A stretch of 64,000 nucleotides of DNA from Micromonospora sp. FIMYZ51 (GTDB lineage: Bacteria > Actinomycetota > Actinomycetes > Mycobacteriales > Micromonosporaceae). The position numbers and the translations under genes were made by a program. The notes under the pieces were generated by a model that was not told where the DNA came from, searched no databases, and saw nothing but the letters and a program-made list of their open reading frames with translations. Positions 34,346 through 42,966 of the stretch are shown piece after piece. Position 1 is the first letter of the stretch; every line of letters starts with the position of its first letter. Location of the stretch: the NCBI RefSeq assembly GCF_038246755.1, contig NZ_CP134706.1, forward strand, positions 3,968,001 to 4,032,000, read 5' to 3'.

Positions 34346-34954
34346 TCAGCCGGTGCGGTCGAGGGTGACCCGGGCGTCGTCGGCCAGTCGGTATCCGACG
34401 CCGTAGACGGTGGTGACCAGCGGGACGTCCACACCGACCTTGCCGCGCAGCCGGCGCACGTGCACGTCCACCGTACGCACGCCCGCGTGCTCGTAGCCCC
34501 AGACCGCGTTGAGCAACTGGAGCCGGGTGAACACCCGTCGGGGATGCGCCACCAGGTGCAGCAGCAGGTCGAACTCCAGCCGGGTCAGCGGCAGCGGCTC
34601 GCCGTCGCGCAGCACGGACCGGGAGGAGGCCAGGATGTGCAGGCTGGGAATGGTCGGGGCGAGATGCCGTGCCGACCGTCCGGCCGGGACGCTGTCGGTG
34701 CGACGCTCGGGCACCACCGGGCCGACGGTGCTGACCATGCCCTCACCGTGCTCGATCATCTCCCGGGCCGCCTCCAGCAGCCGGCGGGCGGCCGGAGTCA
34801 GCGACTCCTCACAGGCCAGCGGGATGGAGAGGGTCACGGTGAGCACCGGAGCCGCCGTACTTGTGGGGCGGCGTTGACCGCCCGGAGGCCGACCAGGGAC
34901 CACGGGTTGGGACGTATGCCATCCGGCGCGCGACGAAGCGGGGCTGACCGACAT
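34346..34954 (-). CDS. OmpR-type winged-helix protein without receiver domain (copy 1)
   Basis: The 202-residue protein has a C-terminal OmpR/PhoB winged helix at about 105-198 ([40 protein letters not shown], and [13 protein letters not shown]). The N-terminal ~95 residues are not a phospho-receiver: there is no Asp pocket. They instead contain a short helical segment [20 protein letters not shown] that also occurs in the paralogue at 35332-35940. It is likely a constitutive or ligand-controlled DNA-binding protein. Confidence 0.87.
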   Translation of the reverse strand: MSVSPASSRAGWHTSQPVVPGRPPGGQRRPTSTAAPVLTVTLSIPLACEESLTPAARRLLEAAREMIEHGEGMVSTVGPVVPERRTDSVPAGRSARHLAPTIPSLHILASSRSVLRDGEPLPLTRLEFDLLLHLVAHPRRVFTRLQLLNAVWGYEHAGVRTVDVHVRRLRGKVGVDVPLVTTVYGVGYRLADDARVTLDRTG

Positions 34955-35331
34955 GGTCCTCCTTGGCTGGTCCGGGTTTCCCCACGGCCCCGGGACGCCG
35001 TTTTATCGATGCTTCCCGGCGTCCGTGCGAGGGTCAAGAGGCGGCTGCGTTGCATGAATGTGACAATTGACCGACACTTCGCAGCCAACTGCTCGCTCTG
35101 CGTACGAGCCATGTTGATTACAGCAGAGCCGCCCACTTGATCTGTTACGGGGGGGTCCCCGGCGGATTCACCTCTCGGGTGGCCGCCACTTCACCTCTCG
35201 GGTGGCCGCCACTTCACCTCTCGGGTGGCCGCGCCGAATTGTTCTCCCGGGCTCCCCTTTCCCCGGGCAGCGCACCGGACGGACGCGGCACACCCGGACC
35301 CGGATGCGCCGCGCCACGCTCGCCGCTCGCC
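34955..35331. other. Intergenic region with three tandem 23-bp repeats
   Basis: The region is lower in G+C between 35040 and 35140. It then carries three head-to-tail copies of TTCACCTCTCGGGTGGCC-type 23-bp units from 35167 to about 35233. Each unit holds a small dyad CACC-TCTC-GGGTG. They could bind one or both neighbouring winged-helix proteins as iterons. It contains the promoter for the 34346-34954 gene, and no coding sequence is seen. Confidence 0.5.
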
Positions 35332-35940
35332 TCACGGCTCGATCGTCACCCGGGCCTCGTCGGCGAGGCGGTACCCGACACCGTGCACGGTGGTCAGGAT
35401 CGGCGTGTCGGCGCCGAGCTTGGCGCGCAACCGGCGGACGTGCACGTCCACGGTGCGCGCCACCGCGTGGTCGTAACCCCAGACCGAGTTGAGCAGCTGG
35501 ACCCGGGTGAAGACCCGACGCGGTCGCTCGGCGAGGAAGAGCAGCAGGTCGTACTCGATGCGGGTCAACTGGATGGTCCGGTCGCCCTGCTGCACGACGC
35601 GCGGCCCGGTGAGGATGCGGACGGCGTTCGGGTCCGCCGGGCCGGTCCGCTGGCCCGCGCCCGGACCCGCCGCAGTGGCGGCCCGCTCCCCGACGTCCGC
35701 AGTGGCGGCCCGCTCCCCGACGTCCTCGGGAAAGACCCAGCCGTCGTGGGACAGCCGGCCCTCGCCCGACTCGGCCAACTCGCTAAGCACCTCCATCAGA
35801 CGCCGCAGACGCGGACTCACCGGCCCTGCGGCGAGATCGACCGTGATGGTCAGGGTCGGTCCGGTGCGCGGCCGGGTCAACCAGACCCGGTCGGGGCGGC
35901 CGGGCGGGTGCTGACGCGGACTGATGGCGACGACGGACAT
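35332..35940 (-). CDS. OmpR-type winged-helix protein without receiver domain (copy 2)
   Basis: The 202-residue protein is a close paralogue of the 34346-34954 product. The winged helix spans about 105-200 ([54 protein letters not shown]). The N-terminus contains [20 protein letters not shown], matching the copy-1 helical segment. A short internal duplication (DVGERAATA twice) lies in the linker. The DNA-recognition helices are nearly identical, so the two probably share operator sequences. Confidence 0.87.
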   Translation of the reverse strand: MSVVAISPRQHPPGRPDRVWLTRPRTGPTLTITVDLAAGPVSPRLRRLMEVLSELAESGEGRLSHDGWVFPEDVGERAATADVGERAATAAGPGAGQRTGPADPNAVRILTGPRVVQQGDRTIQLTRIEYDLLLFLAERPRRVFTRVQLLNSVWGYDHAVARTVDVHVRRLRAKLGADTPILTTVHGVGYRLADEARVTIEP

Positions 35941-35984
35941 GGTGGCCTCCTGGGACTACCGCCACGCCGGGTGGGCGGGGCGGT

Positions 35985-36479
35985 TCAGCGGGACGCCCGA
36001 CCGGCGGTCGCCGGGGGCGCGAGGATGGGGCGGGACAGCGGGGTGGGACCGAGTACGGGCAGGCCGGCGATCCGCCACGCGGCGAAACCGCCGATCACGT
36101 CGGTGGCCCGGTACAGCCCGAGATCCTGCAACGAGGCGGCGGCCAACGACGAGGTGTAACCCTCCTGGCAGATGACCACCACGGGCAGGTCGTAGCCGAC
36201 CGCCTCGGGCAGCCGGGCCGGACATCGCGGGTCGAGCCGCCACTCCAGCACGTTGCGCTCGATCAGCAGCGACCCCGGCACGGTGCCGTGCGCGGCCCGC
36301 TGCGCGGCCGGCCGGATGTCGACAAGCAGCGCGCCACCCCGGTACGCCAGGTGCGCCTGCTCCGGGTCGAGTCGGTCGATCCGGGCCCGGGCGGCGGCCA
36401 GGATCTCGTCGATGCCCCGCGAGCCCGGGGGTGGCACCGGTGGCGGACAGCGGAGGTCGGCCGGTTCGGTCTGCGACAT
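35985..36479 (-). CDS. Rhodanese-like sulfurtransferase
   Basis: The 164-residue single-domain rhodanese has ALLVDIRPAAQRAAHGTVPG, the active-site loop VVICQEGYTSSLAA with the catalytic Cys near 111, and DVIGGFAAWRIAGLPV. It transfers sulfane sulfur through a Cys persulfide. It follows the cysteine dioxygenase gene by 75 bp on the same strand, a common pairing in cysteine oxidation and sulfide handling. Confidence 0.93.
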   Translation of the reverse strand: MSQTEPADLRCPPPVPPPGSRGIDEILAAARARIDRLDPEQAHLAYRGGALLVDIRPAAQRAAHGTVPGSLLIERNVLEWRLDPRCPARLPEAVGYDLPVVVICQEGYTSSLAAASLQDLGLYRATDVIGGFAAWRIAGLPVLGPTPLSRPILAPPATAGRASR

Positions 36480-36554
36480 CAGGGGTTCCTTCCAGGAAAG
36501 ATCATCTTTGCGCGTCGAAGGCTCGGCGGCGGGGCGAGGTGGGCCGCACGGAGA

Positions 36555-37016
36555 TCACCATGCCACGCCGGCCTCGGCCACCTCGGCGACCAGCAGCCGG
36601 CCCTCGGCCAGGTGGTAGCGGGTCATCCGGCGCAGGGCCGGACGGTAGACGTGCACGCTGACCGCCGGCTCGGCCTGCCGGTTGGTCACCACGTGCACGT
36701 GCCGTGGGCCGAACCGGCGGCCGGAGCCCGCAGCGAGCAGGTGCGGACGCAACCGGCCACCGCTGACCGTCTCCTCGGTGAGGACACCCGCGGCGACCAG
36801 GAAGGCACCGGCGGAGCCACCGTGGTCGTGCAGGTCGGTGCCCTGGCCGGGCAACCAGCTCAACGCCCACACCTCGTGGTCGTCGTGCGCCGCCAGCCGG
36901 GCGTACCAGCGGCTGGTGGGGTCGAAGCGCAGCGGCACCGGCCAGCTCGCGGGATCGGCGGCCCAGCGCCGGGCGACGGCGAGCAGGTCCGATTCGGTGG
37001 CGGATACGGCAGGCAT
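36555..37016 (-). CDS. Cysteine dioxygenase family protein
   Basis: The 153-residue cupin is a thiol dioxygenase, oxidising cysteine to cysteine sulfinate with Fe(II) and O2. The three-His iron site is visible in GTDLHDHGGSAGAF (two His, about 62-64) and RHVHVVTN (third His, about 106). There is a Tyr near the C-terminus (HVYRP). It heads a two-gene unit with the rhodanese. A palindrome-bearing promoter region lies just upstream. Confidence 0.9.
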   Translation of the reverse strand: MPAVSATESDLLAVARRWAADPASWPVPLRFDPTSRWYARLAAHDDHEVWALSWLPGQGTDLHDHGGSAGAFLVAAGVLTEETVSGGRLRPHLLAAGSGRRFGPRHVHVVTNRQAEPAVSVHVYRPALRRMTRYHLAEGRLLVAEVAEAGVAW

Positions 37017-37044
37017 CAGGTCCTCACGGCGGTCGTCGGCGGTA

Positions 37045-37100
37045 CGTCCCGATCAGCTTAGAAGGTAAACCCTATAGGTTTAGTAGGCAATCCTACGATC
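37045..37100 (-). promoter_or_regulatory. Promoter/operator region of the cysteine dioxygenase-rhodanese operon
   Basis: This is an AT-rich island in a GC-rich genome. Read on the minus strand it contains AAACC-TATAG-GGTTT, a 15-bp dyad, beside CGTAGGATTGCCTACT. A possible -35 TTGCCT and -10 TACCTT are spaced by 17 bp with the dyad between them, which suits repressor control. A sulfur-responsive regulator is a reasonable guess but is not shown. Confidence 0.5.
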
Positions 37101-37132
37101 TGAGACACAGGTGATCGCGACGCGCCCCGGCC

Positions 37133-37220
37133 CGACGGGCGACGGGCGACGGGCGACGGGCGACGGGCGACGGGCGACGGGCGACGGGCGACGGGCGACG
37201 GGCGACGGGCGACGGGCGAC
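37133..37220. repeat. Heptanucleotide microsatellite (GACGGGC)n
   Basis: About twelve and a half perfect head-to-tail copies of GACGGGC lie upstream of the ankyrin gene. The 7-bp period cycles all frames, so open frames across it (SPVARR repeats) are artefacts. Confidence 0.95.
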
Positions 37221-37281
37221 GAAGATCATCGGATCGACCGGCGGTCGCGGGCGGTGCCAGGGCGCCGACTAACCTGGACCG

Positions 37282-37671
37282 GTGAGCGAGGAACTCGACG
37301 CCGAAACCCTGGAATTCGCGCACCGGATGTTCGACCTGGCGCGCGACGGCGCGACCACGGAACTCGCCGGGTACGTCGACGCGGGGCTGCCGGTCAACCT
37401 GACCAACCAGAAGGGGGACAGCCTGCTGATCCTGGCGGCCTACCACGCCCATCCGGAGACGGTCCGCGCGCTGCTCGACCGGGGCGCCGACCACTCCCGC
37501 GCCAACGACCGGGGACAGACGGCGCTGGCCGCAGCCGTGTTCCGCAAGAACGCCGAGGCGGTACGCGCACTGCTCGACGCCGGCGCCGACCCCGACGGCG
37601 GCAACCCGTCCGCAGTAGCCACCGCCGAGTTCTTCGACCTACCCGAGATGCTCGCCCTCCTACAGGGTTAA
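37282..37671 (+). CDS. Ankyrin-repeat protein
   Basis: This 129-residue protein consists of about three ankyrin repeats: LPVNLTNQKGDSLLILAAYH, ADHSRANDRGQTALAAAVFR, and a third ending ADPDGGNPSAVATA. It is a small soluble protein-binding module of unknown partner. It starts with GTG at 37282, near TAACCT-like promoter bases. Its TAA stop shares its last base with a GGGCCC palindromic repeat that probably terminates transcription. Confidence 0.9.
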   Translation: MSEELDAETLEFAHRMFDLARDGATTELAGYVDAGLPVNLTNQKGDSLLILAAYHAHPETVRALLDRGADHSRANDRGQTALAAAVFRKNAEAVRALLDAGADPDGGNPSAVATAEFFDLPEMLALLQG

Positions 37672-37724
37672 GGAAGGGCCCCCTTTTAACGCCTGCGGTA
37701 GAGGAAGGGCCCCTTGTTAACACC
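37671..37724. repeat. GGGCCCTT-type palindromic repeat, copy 3
   Basis: AGGAAGGGCCCCCTTTTAAC and AGGAAGGGCCCCTTGTTAAC lie in tandem here rather than fully inverted, each arm being itself a near-palindrome. The element begins at the last base of the ankyrin stop codon. Confidence 0.82.
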
Positions 37725-37784
37725 GGAGCCGGCCCGCGAGCGGCCGACGCCGTAGCGCCGCCTATCCGCTCGCCGGGAAGCCGA

Positions 37785-38540
37785 CTACGCGCTGGCCTCG
37801 ATCAGGAAGCGTCGGGCGTACGCGACGAAGGAGCCCTCCGCGCGGATCCGTTCGTGCAGGCGCCGCAGCGCGGGCCGGTGTGCCGCCACGGTGAAGCCGG
37901 GCACCGTCCAGATCACCTTGCGCAGGAACCAGACCACCGCCCCGATGTCGTAGAAGACCGTCCGCAGGGTGGCCTCGCGCAGGTCCACCACCCGCAGGCC
38001 GGCAGCCTGGGCGGCGGCCACCGCGTGCTCCGGATGGCGGTGCTCGGGCGGCGGCAGTGGACCGAGGATCGCCTCGCTGAGTTCGCGTACGGTCCCCGGG
38101 CCGATCTGCTGGGACAGGAACGTGCCGCCCGGGCGCAGCACCCGCGCCACCTCGGGCCAGTCGGTACGCACCGGATGCCGGCTGACCACCAGGTCGAAGG
38201 CGGCGTCGCGGAACGGCAGCGGCGCGTCGCCGCGCACTGCCACCACGCTCGCCCCGAGCGGCGCCAGGTTGGCCCGCGCCACCGGTACGTTCGGCAACCA
38301 CGCCTCGGTGGCGACCAGCAGCCGGGGCGGGTCGGGTACCTCGGCCAGCACCTCTCCCCCGCCGGTGTCGACGTCCAACGCGGCGGCGGCCCGCGCCATC
38401 CGCGCCGCGACCAGCCGCGCGTAACCCCAGGGTGGACGCTCCTCGGTGGCCCGCCCGGCGAGCCAGTCGAAGGCCCACCCCTCGACCGGGGCGGCGGCCC
38501 CCTCGGCGATCAGATCCTCGAAGCTGGGTTCTCCTGGCAC
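37785..38540 (-). CDS. Class I SAM-dependent methyltransferase
   Basis: The protein (about 251 residues) has the Rossmann pattern of class I methyltransferases: ALDVDTGGGEVLAEV (motif I), LLVATEAW (motif II), AAFDLVVSRHPV and VLRPGGTFLSQQIGPGTVRE. A C-terminal domain follows, with FYDIGAVVWFLRKVIW and RRFLIEASA. The substrate is unknown. The GTG at 38540 is taken because homology begins near PGEPSFEDLI. A TTG at 38576 would add 12 residues and has a weak ribosome-binding site. Confidence 0.87.
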   Translation of the reverse strand: MPGEPSFEDLIAEGAAAPVEGWAFDWLAGRATEERPPWGYARLVAARMARAAAALDVDTGGGEVLAEVPDPPRLLVATEAWLPNVPVARANLAPLGASVVAVRGDAPLPFRDAAFDLVVSRHPVRTDWPEVARVLRPGGTFLSQQIGPGTVRELSEAILGPLPPPEHRHPEHAVAAAQAAGLRVVDLREATLRTVFYDIGAVVWFLRKVIWTVPGFTVAAHRPALRRLHERIRAEGSFVAYARRFLIEASA

Positions 38541-38603
38541 GGACGCCAGCGTGTCCGGCCGGCACCCCTGCGGCAACGCCTTTTCCCGCCGAGCACGCGC
38601 GCT

Positions 38604-39110
38604 CTACGGGCGGGGACGGACCACCTCGACGGTGGGGGCGTCGACGCCACCGCGTACCACCTCGACGCTCGTCGCCTCGGGACTGGCCTCGAAGTGGCGC
38701 ATCAGCCGCGCACCGAGGTGTACGCCCACCCCACCGACGGCCAGGGCGAGCATCTCGACGACCAGCAGCGCCGGGGTGGCGCCGCGGTTCGCCGCGTCCG
38801 CCCGGATCAGGCAGGAGAGCAGGAACAGCCCGGCCATGCCCGCGTTCACGACGTTGAAGCTGATCGCCGTGCGGCGGGTGCGGTCGGGCGGCACGTCCCA
38901 CAGGTCGACCATGCCGGCCACCGCGGTCAACGCCGCCGTCACCAGGGCGGCCACCGCCGTCCAGTAGCCGACCTCGCCGAGGAAGGCCGGGCCGCCGGCC
39001 ACGTCGGCGAGGTCGAAGATGGTCGCGCAGACGAAGAGCCCGTACGGAAAGGTCACCAGCATGGGTTGAATCGGATGCCCCTGCACCCGCAGCCGGCTCT
39101 GCATCGTCAT
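38604..39110 (-). CDS. DUF2231 family membrane protein
   Basis: This 168-residue protein has four hydrophobic helices and the DUF2231 opening RVQGHPIQPMLVTFPYGLFV, GYWTAVAALVTAALTAVAGM and a conserved DLWDVP loop. The HP pair and loop acidic residues may bind metal or heme; the function is unknown. A SigB-type promoter lies 40 bp upstream, consistent with stress expression. The C-terminal tail is cytosolic and unconserved. Confidence 0.9.
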   Translation of the reverse strand: MTMQSRLRVQGHPIQPMLVTFPYGLFVCATIFDLADVAGGPAFLGEVGYWTAVAALVTAALTAVAGMVDLWDVPPDRTRRTAISFNVVNAGMAGLFLLSCLIRADAANRGATPALLVVEMLALAVGGVGVHLGARLMRHFEASPEATSVEVVRGGVDAPTVEVVRPRP

Positions 39111-39149
39111 GTCCCCCCTGGGATCGAATCAGCCCAACAGCCCAGGGTG

Positions 39150-39175
39150 CTACCCGGGTGCCAGCCGGGTGAAAC
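39150..39175 (-). promoter_or_regulatory. SigB-type promoter for the DUF2231 gene
   Basis: Read on the minus strand this is GTTT, exactly 16 nt, then GGGTAG. The bases after GTTT (CACCCGG) are the same as in the STAS/HATPase promoter at 44240-44265. The distance to the ATG is 40 bp. Confidence 0.65.
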
Positions 39176-39181
39176 GACGGT

Positions 39182-39922
39182 TCAGTTGTCGCGGGGCCGG
39201 GAGACGGTGCTGACCAGCCGCTCAGCCACCTCACGCAACGGGATGGACAGCGACTCCGCAGCGCTGCGCAACACCTCGAGGGCGTCCTCGGCCGGGCAGC
39301 CACGCTGGGTCATGATCACCCCAACGGCCTGGCCGATCACGCCGTCGCCGAGCAGCGCGGCGTCCTGCTCGCCGGCCTGCGCGGCCCGTCGCTGGCGGTC
39401 GCGCACAGCGGCGAGCAGCAGGCCGGCGTGCTCGGCGAGCAGCATCGCGGTCAACTGATGGCCGGTGGTGAGCGCGTCGGACTCACCGGCGTAGAGGTTC
39501 ACCGCGCCGATGACCTGCTCGTCGATGTCGACCGGGGCCGAGATCACCCCGTGTACGCCCAACTCGCGTGCGCGGGCCGTCCAGTCCGGCCAGCGCCGCT
39601 CGGCGTCCAGGTCCTCGGCACCGACCATCTCCCGCCGCCGGATCGCGTCCATCGCCGGGGTGTCCGCGCCGTAGCGCAGGTCGTCGAGCCCGCTGAACCG
39701 GCTGTCGGAGGCGGCTACCCCGGCCGGTTCGCCGGCCCGCAGCGCGGTGAACCCGCACCAGCTCACCCCGACCAGCGCATCCCGGGTGATCCGGACCAGC
39801 GCGGCGAGCGCCTCGTCGAAGTCCTCCATGGCGAGCAGCCCGGCGGTCAACTCCCGCAGCAGGGCGGCGGTCTCCAGCACGCCGAGCGTCTCCACAAACG
39901 GTGGACTGGCGTCCAGGTTCAC
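39182..39922 (-). CDS. GAF and ANTAR domain protein
   Basis: The 246-residue protein has a GAF sensor domain at about 30-165 (DALVGVSWCGFTALRAG, HGVISAPVDIDEQVIGAVNL). It has a C-terminal ANTAR domain at about 180-240 (DGVIGQAVGVIMTQRGCPAE, DALEVLRSAAESLSIPLREV). ANTAR domains bind paired hexanucleotide loops in mRNA leaders and act as antiterminators. The GAF ligand is unknown. No obvious dual-hairpin target was found nearby. Confidence 0.92.
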   Translation of the reverse strand: MNLDASPPFVETLGVLETAALLRELTAGLLAMEDFDEALAALVRITRDALVGVSWCGFTALRAGEPAGVAASDSRFSGLDDLRYGADTPAMDAIRRREMVGAEDLDAERRWPDWTARARELGVHGVISAPVDIDEQVIGAVNLYAGESDALTTGHQLTAMLLAEHAGLLLAAVRDRQRRAAQAGEQDAALLGDGVIGQAVGVIMTQRGCPAEDALEVLRSAAESLSIPLREVAERLVSTVSRPRDN

Positions 39923-40291
39923 CGGTCCTCAGCCCCCGTACGACCGGCCTGCGTCGTCACCTGTCTCCTCCTCGACTCATCCGGTACTGCGCGTCGCCGC
40001 GCGCCGGCGCACCAGGGGTGATCCGCTTGCTGGCGTCGCGCAGACCCGATCCACCCGAACCGGGGCGCCCCCGGACCACGTGGACTCGCCCTACTACCCA
40101 CCCGAACAAGGGTCGAAACGGTGCAAACCGGGGCCCATCCAGGGTACGACCACCGCCAGGAGGGCACGTCCCAGCCGCGAAGAAACCGCACCGCGACCAC
40201 CACCCGATCAGCCCGCAACCGGTCGGCCCGGCAACCGGTTACCGCGACTCGACTCGGCAACCGGTTACCGCGACGATCGGCGGCGTCTCGG
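39923..40291. other. Intergenic region with an 18-bp direct repeat
   Basis: 369 bp lie between the GAF-ANTAR start and the secA2 stop. GCAACCGGTTACCGCGAC occurs twice (about 40231 and 40257), each with the palindrome AACCGGTT, a plausible tandem operator or a recent duplication. No gene is supported. Confidence 0.45.
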
Positions 40292-42586
40292 TCAGCGTGC
40301 GCCCGCGCCGCTGAGCCGGCGGCCGACCGAGGCGATCAGCCGGTCCAACTCGGAGCCGAACGGGTTGTCGTGCACGAGGTACGTCCAGGTCGCACTCGGC
40401 CGGACCAGCTTCGCCGCGTCCGGCTCCCAGTCCTCGTCGAACTCCGTCTCCTCGAAGGTCGCCAGGGTGCGCGTCTCGATCTCGGGGACCAGGTTCGTGA
40501 AGGCCGGCACCGCAGCCCGGTGGAACTCGTCGAGCGGGTCGAGCCGGCCCAGGGCACGCAGGTGCACGCCCTCGCGGACCTCCGACAGCTCGGCCAGGTG
40601 CTCGGCCCAGAGCCGGTCGAGGTGGTAGAGCGCGATCGACCGGGCCACCCGGGCCAGCAGGTCCTCGTCCATCTCGCCGGCCTTCTCCGGCATCTTGTCC
40701 AGCAGCATCAGCGCGGCGATGTCGCTGGTCAGCAGCCGCTCGCGGCGTTCGGCAAGTGCCTTGCGCTGTTGCTCGATCACCACGCTGTAGCGCCAGGTGT
40801 TGCGGTGGATCTCGTGGTTGACGCCCTCGGCGACCCGCTGCGCGTGCTCCACGGCGTAGTCCACCTGCGCGTCGGTGACCAGGCCGTCGGCGTTCATCCG
40901 GGGCGACGGCGGCACGGTGTCACCGGCGTGCCGGACGACCAGGTCGTCCTCCAGGCTGACGAAGAAGACCGAGCCACCCGGGTCACCCTGCCGGCCGGCC
41001 CGGCCACGCAGCTGGTCGTCGACCCGGCGGCTGTCGTGCCGGCCGCTGCCGATCACGTAGAGGCCCCCCAGCTCGGCCACCCGGTCCCGGTCGGCCTGGT
41101 CGCTGCCGCCGAGCCGGATGTCCACGCCCCGGCCGGCCATCTGGGTGGAGACGGTGACCGCACCGTACGCGCCGGCCTCGGCGATGATCGCCGCTTCCTC
41201 GTCGTCGTTCTTGGCGTTGAGCACCACGCACGGCACACCTACCGCGTTGAGCCCGGCGGCCAGCTGCTCGGACTCCTTGACGTCCAGGGTGCCCACCAGC
41301 ACCGGCCGCCCGTCGGCGTGGCAGCGCTTGATCTCGTCGATCAGCGCCTCCTCCTTCTCCGCCCGGGTGGCGTAGATGCGGTCCGGCTCGTCCACCCGTA
41401 CGCACGGGGTGTTCGGCGGGATCACCGCGACCTCCAGGCCGAAGAACTCCCGGAGCTGGTCGCCGACGAGCACCGCGGTGGCGGTCATCCCGCACACCTT
41501 CGGGTAGAGGTTGATGTACGCCTGCACCGCGATGGTGCCGAGCACCTCACCCTCGGCCGTGGCGTCCAGCCCCTCCTTGGCCTCCACCGCCGCCTGGAGT
41601 CCGTCCGGCCAGCGCCGCCGCTGGGCGACCCGGCCACGCATCTCGTCGATCAGCTCGACGGTGCCGTCCCGGACGATGTAGTCCACGTCCCGGTGCAGCA
41701 GGGCGTGCGCGTGCAGCGCCACGTTCACCGCCGAGAGCTGCTCGACGTGCTCCTCGTCGTACAGGTCGATGCCGAGCTTGGCCTCGACGGCGGCCAGCCC
41801 GGCGGAGGTGAACGCCACACTGCGACCGTCCTCGGCGACCGTGTAGTGCCGGCCCTTGCGCAGCCCACGCACCAGCGCGGCGGCGGCGTGCACCGGATCC
41901 TGCTCGCCGGGCACCGAGCCGGCCAGCACCATCGGCACCCGGGCCTCGTCGATCAGGATGGAGTCGGCCTCGTCGACGATCGCCGTACGCAGCGGCGGCT
42001 GGACGCGGTCCTCGATGTCGGTGACGAGCTGGTCGCGCAGGAAGTCGAAGCCGGCCTCGCTCACCGCCACGTAGGTCACGTCGCAGGCGTACGCGGCCCG
42101 CCGCTCGACCGGCGTGGACGCCTCGTTGACCCAGCCAACGGTGATCCCGAGCAGGGTGTAGACCGGTTCCATCCACTGGGCGTCACGGCGGGCCAGGTAG
42201 TCGTTGACGGTGAGCACGTGCACCGGGCCGTTGCCGAGCCGAACGTGCCCGTACGCGGCGATCGCGGCGGTAAGCGTCTTGCCCTCACCGGTGGCCATCT
42301 CGGCGACCTTGCCGGAGAGCAGCGACATCGCGCCGAGCAGCTGCACGTCGTACGGCCGCTGATCGAGGCCGCGTCGGGCGGCCTCGCGGCCGATCGCGCA
42401 GATCTCCTCGTAGCTCGTCGCCGCACCGGCCGCCTCGGTGAGCTCGGCATCGTCGAACGCCGAGATCTCTTCCTCACGTGCCTCGATCGCCGGCAGCAGC
42501 TTCTCCAGCGGGGCCAGGTCGACCGTGGTCCCCGGGCGCTGGAGGAATCGGCGGAACCTGGTCTTCAACCGTTGCGACACACCCAT
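40292..42586 (-). CDS. secA2: Accessory preprotein translocase ATPase SecA2
   Basis: The 764-residue SecA homologue has MATGEGKT (Walker A, about 105), IVDEADSILIDEAR (Walker B), VCGMTATAV, TQMAGRGVDIRLGG and GRAGRQGDPG. It lacks the C-terminal linker and the Cys-rich zinc finger of SecA1 and is shorter (764 versus about 900-950), which marks it as SecA2. SecA2 powers export of a small protein subset with the Sec channel. The ATG at 42586 is chosen because homology starts at MGVSQRLKTRFRRFL. The 86-residue upstream extension crosses a palindromic repeat and is rejected. Confidence 0.93.
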   Translation of the reverse strand: MGVSQRLKTRFRRFLQRPGTTVDLAPLEKLLPAIEAREEEISAFDDAELTEAAGAATSYEEICAIGREAARRGLDQRPYDVQLLGAMSLLSGKVAEMATGEGKTLTAAIAAYGHVRLGNGPVHVLTVNDYLARRDAQWMEPVYTLLGITVGWVNEASTPVERRAAYACDVTYVAVSEAGFDFLRDQLVTDIEDRVQPPLRTAIVDEADSILIDEARVPMVLAGSVPGEQDPVHAAAALVRGLRKGRHYTVAEDGRSVAFTSAGLAAVEAKLGIDLYDEEHVEQLSAVNVALHAHALLHRDVDYIVRDGTVELIDEMRGRVAQRRRWPDGLQAAVEAKEGLDATAEGEVLGTIAVQAYINLYPKVCGMTATAVLVGDQLREFFGLEVAVIPPNTPCVRVDEPDRIYATRAEKEEALIDEIKRCHADGRPVLVGTLDVKESEQLAAGLNAVGVPCVVLNAKNDDEEAAIIAEAGAYGAVTVSTQMAGRGVDIRLGGSDQADRDRVAELGGLYVIGSGRHDSRRVDDQLRGRAGRQGDPGGSVFFVSLEDDLVVRHAGDTVPPSPRMNADGLVTDAQVDYAVEHAQRVAEGVNHEIHRNTWRYSVVIEQQRKALAERRERLLTSDIAALMLLDKMPEKAGEMDEDLLARVARSIALYHLDRLWAEHLAELSEVREGVHLRALGRLDPLDEFHRAAVPAFTNLVPEIETRTLATFEETEFDEDWEPDAAKLVRPSATWTYLVHDNPFGSELDRLIASVGRRLSGAGAR

Positions 42587-42623
42587 GAGCCGCAACGGTA
42601 CGCGAACAAACGGATCTTGAGCG

Positions 42624-42750
42624 TCCCACCCACCCGCTCCCGCACCCCCGAATCTCCGCGATCTTGCAGTTTCCGCCCCAACAAACCAGGACAAAAAGTG
42701 TATTCCCGCGACCAAAAGTGCAAGATCGCGGGGGCGCGGGTGGGTGGGGC
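42624..42750. repeat. Long palindromic element with GATCTTGCA arms and C/G-run ends
   Basis: The left arm runs CCCACCCACCCGC then CCGCGATCTTGCA. The right arm is TGCAAGATCGCGG then GCGGGTGGGTGGGG. The central ~55 bp is AT-richer. It lies between divergent secA2 and gpgS, so it is not a terminator of either. A second member is at 49980-50128. The right end (GGGGG, GGG, GGG, GGGG) has G-quadruplex potential. The remaining 42587-42966 interval holds the gpgS and secA2 promoters and no gene. Confidence 0.78.
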
Positions 42751-42966
42751 TAGAGACCGTTCTCGCGCCGCCGGCCGGTTCCGCGCCCTCCCGGGCGGTC
42801 GTACCCTGCGGGTCCGGACGCCTGCCCGAGCCGGTCGCAATCAAACGTTCATCCGTTGGGAACGTGCCGGGAGCAGGGTGCTGATCAAGCTGGGAAGACG
42901 GATCCGGTTAGCGTGCGGGGTGCTGGGAAATCCATCTCTCGGTCTTCCCGCCATCAGGGGGTGCCT

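Noticed and set aside
37093..37494. Minus-strand frame with SPVARR repeats
   Set aside because: Created by the 7-bp microsatellite and antisense to the ankyrin gene.
42587..42844. 86-residue N-terminal extension of SecA2
   Set aside because: It crosses the palindromic repeat and has no SecA homology. The family start is at MGVSQRL.
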